From assembly GCA_019633425.1 (NCBI GenBank), contig WSUB01000407.1, forward strand, positions 1-12,497: a stretch of DNA of 12,497 bases. Reading direction: 5' to 3'. The notes beneath the pieces were generated by a model. The model was given only the letters and a program-made list of their open reading frames with translations. It made no database searches and was not told the origin of the DNA. The stretch comes from Tulasnella sp. 424. Its lineage: Eukaryota; Basidiomycota; Agaricomycetes; Cantharellales; Tulasnellaceae. Shown piece by piece: positions 7,195 to 12,497 of this stretch. How positions within the stretch are numbered: position 1 is the first letter of the stretch; each line of letters begins with the position of its first letter. The position numbers and the translations under genes were made by a program.

Positions 7195-8508
7195 TTACTC
7201 TCCACCACTCGCAACCACGCAACAGGTATCTCCGGAATGTGCTTTACAGCACGGCCAGCATCCACCATGTCGTACTTGGCATACGAATGTCGCTCGATGC
7301 CAGTTGGCTTGTTCGCAGCCGCCTTCGACCGTGACGAATGATGGGGACGAGATGGCTTGAGTGTCGGAGAGTTTCTCAGATATTGCCACCCAAGTAAAAA
7401 GAGAAGGATCTCCAACGAGGATTTCGAACGGTGTAATTCCTCCATGTTCCCTTCGGTCGAAAGTGACATGCGCTCCTGGAAAGTGAAAACGAAAGGATGA
7501 TGAGGCTGAGCGGGGCGTTGCCGTGGTGAGGATCTCGATCACTAACCGGAAAGGTGGGGCCCATATCGTCCGATTGTAATACCGGCATCTCTGTACCATG
7601 TTCGCACGGAAAAAAGGGGAGAGCCGCCTTTGTCGGTTCCGGTTCGGATCGCGTTGCGAGGTATGTCCTGCACGTTCTCTATAAGCAACCAACAAGCAAG
7701 GGACTCATCCCCGGCACCTTGGTACAGTTTCCGACGCTCTCTTGCCTGGAATAACCAGTCATCGTATGATCGAATTGACAGCAAATGGTCGGATGGGGGA
7801 ATAGACGTGTACCAGTCTTGAATGGGGATCCGGCCCGGTGAAATGGCAAGCGAGGCGCTAGTAGAATCGGGAAAGTCGACCAATATTGCCCTTTCAAGGC
7901 TCCACCAATCATTTCGCGTTTCTCTGGGAAGTGATGAATGCCATACAAGGGCGGTTTCTGCAAAGCATGGAAAAGCGAGGCGAACCATCCAGTCTGGATC
8001 AGCCTCCTTCCCATCTGCAAAAGCTTTGAGACGAATCTCCCGGACAAACGCGGCGCATTCGTCCTTATCCTTGCCAGTGAATGTGAACACCGGTGAGTTC
8101 CTCGTCTCTTGGAGACCTAAGACATTGTTAGTTCTGTTATTCTCTTAGAGATAAAGGAGACATTTACCCTGTGGTCTGTTTACAGATTCTCCGCCCGGAG
8201 ACACTGAGTAACGAGCGAGAATAGCTCGCCGAAGTAGCGTCCAATCATTCTGAATCTCATCTTCCAAGGCCTCGAACCACTCAAGGGCTTCTCCATCGAA
8301 GCGAACAGATGCGTAGTCTAGCATCCATTGGTTATCCCGTTGTTTTCCGGCGTTGAGCGCTTGTTCCCTGATGGCTCGGATGAACTGATGGCAGGTGAAC
8401 CCTTCACTCCCCGTAAAGACAAATTCGACTATAAGACAAGCGGATGTTACGAGCTTGCTCAGAAGAAGGCGGCCTGAGTGAGGTGCACTGACTAGCATCA
8501 GAGTTCAT
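7195..8508 (-). CDS. Gene E: Gag-like x2 / DM9 x2 protein with C-terminal stop (375 aa)
   Basis: Exons are 8493-8508 (MNSDA), 8168-8428, 7547-8116 and 7195-7475; introns are 8429-8492, 8117-8167 and 7476-7546. Intron 2 shows a clean AACTAAC branch site. Gag unit 1 has FVFTGSEGF, FDGEALEWFEAL and DWTLLRRAILARY; unit 2 has FTFTGKD, ETALVWHSSLP and WWSLERAILVDF. DM9 repeat 1 has PLFSVRTWYRDAG and EILVGDPS; repeat 2 has RATFVCQV and KAHSGD. The TAA at 7195-7197 stands where D has the E of GGKE. Beyond it the same frame continues as VRLAALRILAWAN to a TGA at 7153-7155, so the family C-terminus is still present but cut off by 12-13 residues. Either the copy is freshly damaged or, since GTAAGTG overlaps the stop, splicing there could provide another end. 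The rest of the frame is intact. Confidence 0.65.
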
Positions 8509-9020
8509 TTTGAGGTACTGTGCATTTGATTGATGGCGCGGGACAGGCGTCGGGTTGGTGGTGGTGATGTTGGTTCTCTCTATTTGGACTGCAAGCAACC
8601 ATCCTGATGGAGGTCCACGGTCCAGTTCCGACCGAAACGAAGACCCGTGACGTGAAGGTACAAGCTAAATGAAGGGTGGAGGCTAACTGAGATGCGGAGA
8701 TGGGGCGGCACTAGTGCACTACTGTCGCGAGGCTTTTGGGGTGCAGAAGCAGAGCCGTCGGTGGCTTTGGGCGACTGATCACGCGAACGTCGATGTCGTT
8801 CAAATTCGGCTAGAACTAGTTTAAGGAAAATCGCACATGAAATGATTCTAAGCATACAAAAAAGAAATCTATGTGAGGTCCATCGACATAGGTCTGTCAT
8901 AGCATTCGGCGGTAATTTCGCCAGTTAATAAATTTAAAACGACTTACGTGAAGCGAAGGACAGGAAAGATATTAAGTCACCGGCTATAATCCTGACGGCC
9001 ATGATTGGCCCCGTCAAGCC
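8509..9020. other. Gap between E and F
   Basis: It holds the presumed upstream region of E and the 3' flank of F. A 106-codon minus-strand open frame (8580-8900) is low-complexity in places, matches nothing I know and is likely chance. A short imperfect inverted repeat (GACGGCC ... GGCCCCGTC) lies at about 8994-9016, immediately past the stop of gene F. Nothing else is supported. Confidence 0.4.
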
Positions 9021-10368
9021 TCATTGATAATCCGCCCAGGCTAAGACCTGAACATGGTCGACCTTCTTCTCCACACGCTCCGATCCAACATACACGTTGT
9101 ACCTGGTGGAGATAGCTTTCCCAGCTTGCACATGACCTTTCATAGGCACTTGCGAGATGAAGGTCCCCGTACCGCTCGAGTAGGAACCGAAGAATCCTCC
9201 CTCGACGGCAAGGAATGGTTTGTGCTTGATAGAGTAAGCGCTTCCATCTGTCGGGGTTTTCTTTGGGACGGTGACCCAGTGCACAAGAGAAGGGTCGCCA
9301 ACAAGGACTTCGTACGGGTTGACGTCCCAGATATCTTTGCCCTTATGGGCGAACCGGGCACCTATACGGTAAGTCCGCATGTTAGATGAGCTGCAGGAGT
9401 GACCGAAATGATTGTGAAGACTCACCACCAAGGTCATGCCCAGACCTTCCCACCAATAGCCCCTCTCCCTTGTACCACGTCCTCGCACTGTACCGCAAGG
9501 GTCCGCAGTGACTCTGACCCGTAATCATCGCATTGCTCGGAATAGGTTGTCCCGCCTCAACCAACACCCAACAGACAACCCTGGGGTCGTTTGCGATAGC
9601 CCACTTCGCGCGTCGTTCTTTCGCAGCCGCCAGCCATTGGTCATACGATTTGAGCGAGTGCAACGCTTCGGAGGCAGACACCCTGACGTTCCAATCCAAC
9701 ACACGGATCCGAGCTGGAGACAGGGACGAAGAGGTGGTATACGGATATTGGCAGATGAGGGCGAGCTCGAGGCGGGACCAACTCTTTCGTACGTCCGGCC
9801 GGAGTTGCGCGTACCATTGGAGCGCCGGACCAGTAAACGATCGAAATGCGAGGCGTGCCATCCACGAATCATTTTCATCTTTCCCTTCAGATTGAGCCTT
9901 ACTGCGAACCCAGCGAGCAAAAATTTGACATTCTTCGACACCACGACCCTCGAATTTCACCACGTCAGGAAGTGCTGGTGAGCGTTTGGATTCGAGTTAG
10001 TATTGTATCTGAGATTAACTGGGAGTGAGCTTACGAGTCGAGGGTGGTACTTCATATGCTGGTTCGGAGTACCGAGCGAGGAGAGCCCGACGGAGCAATT
10101 TCCAGTTCTTTTGGGTTTCATCTTCTAGACCTTCAAACCATTGCAGTGCTTCCCCTTTGAACAGCACAGATGCGTGATCTGCTATCCACTCGTCATCACG
10201 CTGCTTCCCTTCTTTCAAAGCTTTCGAGCGGAGGAGTCGGATGAATTGGTGGCAATCCAGGCCATCGATGCCGTTAAAAACCGGGTTGTCTGCAACGCAT
10301 GCGCGTCGTTACGTCAGTGAGGTTGGGGGACGCAGAGAACTTGGATTATGCCCACCTGATTTATCCAT
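9021..10368 (-). CDS. Gene F: intact, divergent Gag-like x2 / DM9 x2 protein (385 aa)
   Basis: Exons are 10356-10368, 10035-10289, 9426-9974 and 9021-9361; introns are 10290-10355, 9975-10034 and 9362-9425, all phase 1. Intron 2 has a perfect TACTAAC branch site. The ATG lies in ACCATGG, a strong fungal start context, and exon 1 encodes only MDKS. Gag unit 1: FNGIDGLDCHQF, W39, KGEALQW 49-55, W67, LLRRALLARY. Gag unit 2: VKFEGRGVEE, TGPALQWYAQL, WSRLELALICQY. DM9 repeat 1: CGPLRYSARTWYKGEG, GKDIWDVNPYEVLVGDP. DM9 repeat 2: FLAVEGGF, GTFISQV, AGKAIS, VQVLAWADYQ and TGA at 9021-9023. Repeat 2 lacks the WHE motif found in the other copies. It is the most divergent copy, yet its frame is clean through all four exons, which suggests selection on the protein. 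Function is unknown; it probably matches gene C. Confidence 0.8.
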
Positions 10369-10891
10369 GGTCTTGAAAGGTTTTGTCATAGTATAGCGTC
10401 GGGGGTAGCTTGAGATACGATCCGTTCAGGGTATCCTTATGAGTCTTATGGGCCGAAGCACAGCTTCCATGACTGCGCATGAGAACGTGAAGAGTTCTCG
10501 AATTGAGGGTAGCAACCATCGTTGAGAGGAATGATACCGCGTAAAAGGCCTTGGCGACGTCATGAGGCAAGCACGCGGCATTCGATCGAGAACCTTCGGC
10601 AACATGACTCTATTGTACGACGACCGGGGTGTCGTGCAACCAAGCGGTGCAAGCTCTATAATAGAATAAGGTAACGAACGTAGTGATTAAATGAGAGGGT
10701 GCGAGTGGTTTCCAGCTAGGGTGGAAGGTGACGTGGGTAAAGGTCTGAATAGATTGTTCGACGCACTAGAGTTTGCAAACCACCCCTTTCCATACCTAAG
10801 AGACCGAGTAGCTAGCCGAGGGTCCTAGACTCTCTATACACCCGGTAGTCTTCTACAGAAGCTCGCCAAGGCGTCTCACCTCTTTAAGAGG
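10369..10891. other. Upstream region of gene F up to the PIG-V remnant
   Basis: No coding region is supported. An AT-rich TATTATAG word on the minus strand near 10652-10662 lies about 290 nt from the ATG of F and is a weak core-promoter candidate only. The right part (10780-10890) contains several CTAG/AGAG words but no clear repeat. Confidence 0.35.
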
Positions 10892-12250
10892 CTAGGCCGG
10901 GGGGAGGAAAGCCGCCCACAGCACCATCGAGACGAATGCCCAGGTCACCACGTATACCACCCATAGCCTACCCCAGTTCCGCTCCGTGGTCGAGCCTTTA
11001 TACTGTATAACGAGCATTGCCGCGACCCAGTAGGTGTATGGCATTGAACCGAAGAGTCGAAGAACGATTCGGACGTGGGCTTCGACGAGAAGGATGGAGG
11101 AAAAAGGATGGCGTAAGGGAGTGTGGTGAAGGAGCTGAGAGGTGGGGATTGTGGAGGTTCAGGGTTCTCCTTCCATTTGTTGGGTGGGCTAAAGATCATC
11201 CGTTGCGCTGAGCGTTGCAGACGGCTTCCAATATCGGTCGTCCTCCCAGGATCAGTTGCCCATCCTTCCAGAGTGTTTGGAAAGGCGCCCCGGACTTGCT
11301 TCTAGGAGGTTGATACTAACAACGTCATGATTGGTGCCGCAAAAAGGAAGTTGGGGGTCTGGGCTGGTCTCCAGTTATTAAGGAAGCCAACATACCAATA
11401 GTGTTTTTGAGCGTAGCCGTAGATACGTAACATCGTGGGGAAAGGCGGTAGCAGAGAATGGGTCGGCACGTTCGGCGGTGCAGAAGGAATAGTAACCGTG
11501 AACCTGATGAAGGACGAAGGGGAGCGCCGTGAGTAGCAAGTACTCGAGAGCGCGGATTACGGATGTCACAAGCCCCTATAATGAGCCGAAAGAATGGCGT
11601 TAGATATATGAGTCGAGCGAGACAAGGTGAAACACCTGCTGAGGGAGGAGAATTTCCGTCTTGCCCATCCTTGCATCAAATATTCTAGAACAGTACCCCA
11701 GATAATGAAGCCCGAAAGCATTGTCCCGTTCGAGCTAAACGCGGTCGCAAGCATGAAACAAACACTCGCTTCATCCAATTCGTCTGGCGGCATGCGAGCA
11801 TCCCTTTGTACGACAAGGTCGCGAAGAATGGTCCCGCATAGGGAGCGAACGAGAGAGCTGGAGGGGAAAGTAGACCAATCGATAGTAATGTCGTGAGCTT
11901 TGCCATTGAAGGAGTCCCGCCGACGCTGACTGCAGACTGACAGAAGTGAATGAGTAAACCTACTTCTGGTCTTGGAAATACCGCGACTCACTCGTATAGA
12001 TCTCCGGTTCAGTCACACGAGATCAAACTTGTAGCTGCTCCACCTCCGCCCCGCCGTTTTGGTTATCCACAGGCAGGCTTCTGCGAAGAGTCGCATGGGG
12101 ACAGGTGTTCCGGGGGAAAACCAAACAAGTACTCAACGTTTGCGAAGTGGAAGACGTCTCATCGCAAAGGGCGGATGCGAGTCCAAATTTGCGTTTGTGG
12201 CTGGGGATGAGATGAGACGAGTCGAAAGGGGAAGATGAGAAGGGCATAGG
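10892..12250 (-). pseudogene. Decayed GPI mannosyltransferase 2 (PIG-V/GPI18 family)
   Basis: PIG-V/GPI18 adds the second mannose to GPI-anchor precursors in the ER lumen and is a multi-pass membrane protein. Reading right to left, its landmarks appear in the correct order but in different frames. FDSSHLIP is near 12210. R-stop-DVFHF, where the family has RWD, is near 12160 with TGA at 12159-12161. SFAPYAGPFFATLSYKGML is near 11800-11870 and AFSSNGTMLSGFIIWG near 11700-11760. LHQVHGYYSFC is near 11480-11510. YAQKHYWYVGFLNNW and PNFLFAAP lie at about 11335-11420. AHVRIVLRLFGSMPYTYW is at 11030-11090 and LWAAFLPPA precedes a TAG at 10892-10894. One intron looks intact (11576-11635, CTAAC branch). 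At least three frame changes (near 11775, 11450 and 11150) plus the nonsense codon show decay, unless the assembly is error-rich. The 5' end is not clear. Confidence 0.72.
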
Positions 12251-12497
12251 ACTATAGTGCTGGCCGCTGTGATTGCTTCAAAAATTTCTTGTCAACAGCA
12301 TGGATTTTTGAGCCGATGTATATGCTGAGGAGATCGTCCATGCCTCGTTGGCAGGGGATATCTGAAGGTGAGAAAGGTAGATGTTCGAAACTGCAACCCG
12401 CGCGGATCTTGTTTCCTGCTACAAGGGAGTTCCTACGCTTCGCTCCGGTGTCAGCCGGCGGAGCAGTTACCTTCGACGTCCCGTCACTAGAGTGGCA
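12251..12497. other. Right edge, no gene resolved
   Basis: On the minus strand a short hydrophobic stretch (ALLIFPFRL) after a TAG near 12255 could be the eroded N-terminus of the PIG-V-like gene. An ATG further upstream opens about 29 codons. Neither is convincing. Nothing on the plus strand is recognisable. Confidence 0.3.

Noticed and set aside
7195..7695. 166-codon continuous frame read as one exon of gene E
   Set aside because: Its N-terminal half runs through intron 3 and out-of-frame exon 3 sequence; only 7195-7475 matches the family.
8580..8900. 106-codon minus-strand open frame as a gene
   Set aside because: No recognisable motif, compositional bias toward Ser/Pro/Arg, no counterpart upstream of other copies; most likely chance.
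313..10368. A complete LTR retrotransposon
   Set aside because: Only Gag-like units are present. No CCHC knuckle, protease, reverse transcriptase, RNase H, integrase, LTR pair or primer-binding site was seen, and conserved introns in all copies argue against retroposition.

Overview
The window looks like nuclear DNA of a filamentous fungus, most probably an Agaricomycete-type basidiomycete. Every gene I can reconstruct is cut by short introns of about 51-84 nt with GT(GC)-AG borders and CTNAC-like branch sites. The flanking pseudogene is a eukaryotic GPI-anchor enzyme. I see no bacterial operon signals, rRNA, tRNA or CRISPR. Species and exact lineage cannot be read from the sequence.

The main content is a minus-strand tandem array of six paralogous genes, called here A to F from left to right: A 313-1664, B 1893-3265, C 3869-5235, D 5639-6585, E 7153-8508, F 9021-10368. 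A seventh copy survives only as a scrap at about 3523-3690. The shared plan is four exons and three phase-1 introns. Exon 1 is a 13-19 nt micro-exon carrying the ATG. Exon 2 encodes a Gag/capsid-like helical unit. Exon 3 encodes a second Gag-like unit, a linker and the start of a DM9 repeat. Exon 4 finishes DM9 repeat 1 and adds DM9 repeat 2, ending in the signature LAWAD. The predicted protein (about 385-387 residues) is therefore Gag-like x2 plus DM9 x2. I read it as a domesticated retroelement capsid fold joined to a lectin-like module. That is an inference from motif patterns, since no search could be run.

Only C and F are intact. E is intact until a stop codon just before its last conserved segment. 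A has two nonsense codons, a GC donor and almost no upstream region. B has a 1-nt frameshift in exon 4. D has lost about 0.4 kb, including the second Gag unit. A, B and C are the closest relatives and also share 3' flanks (158-312, 1741-1892, 3728-3868); B and C share an upstream block. The left part is thus the youngest duplication, and F is the most divergent copy. The pattern is birth-and-death evolution by DNA-level tandem duplication.

The right side (about 10892-12250) holds a decayed minus-strand gene for the GPI mannosyltransferase PIG-V/GPI18, recognised by successive conserved motifs scattered over different frames. The remaining intergenic stretches show nothing I can name, apart from an unrecognised 99-codon open frame at 6754-7053.
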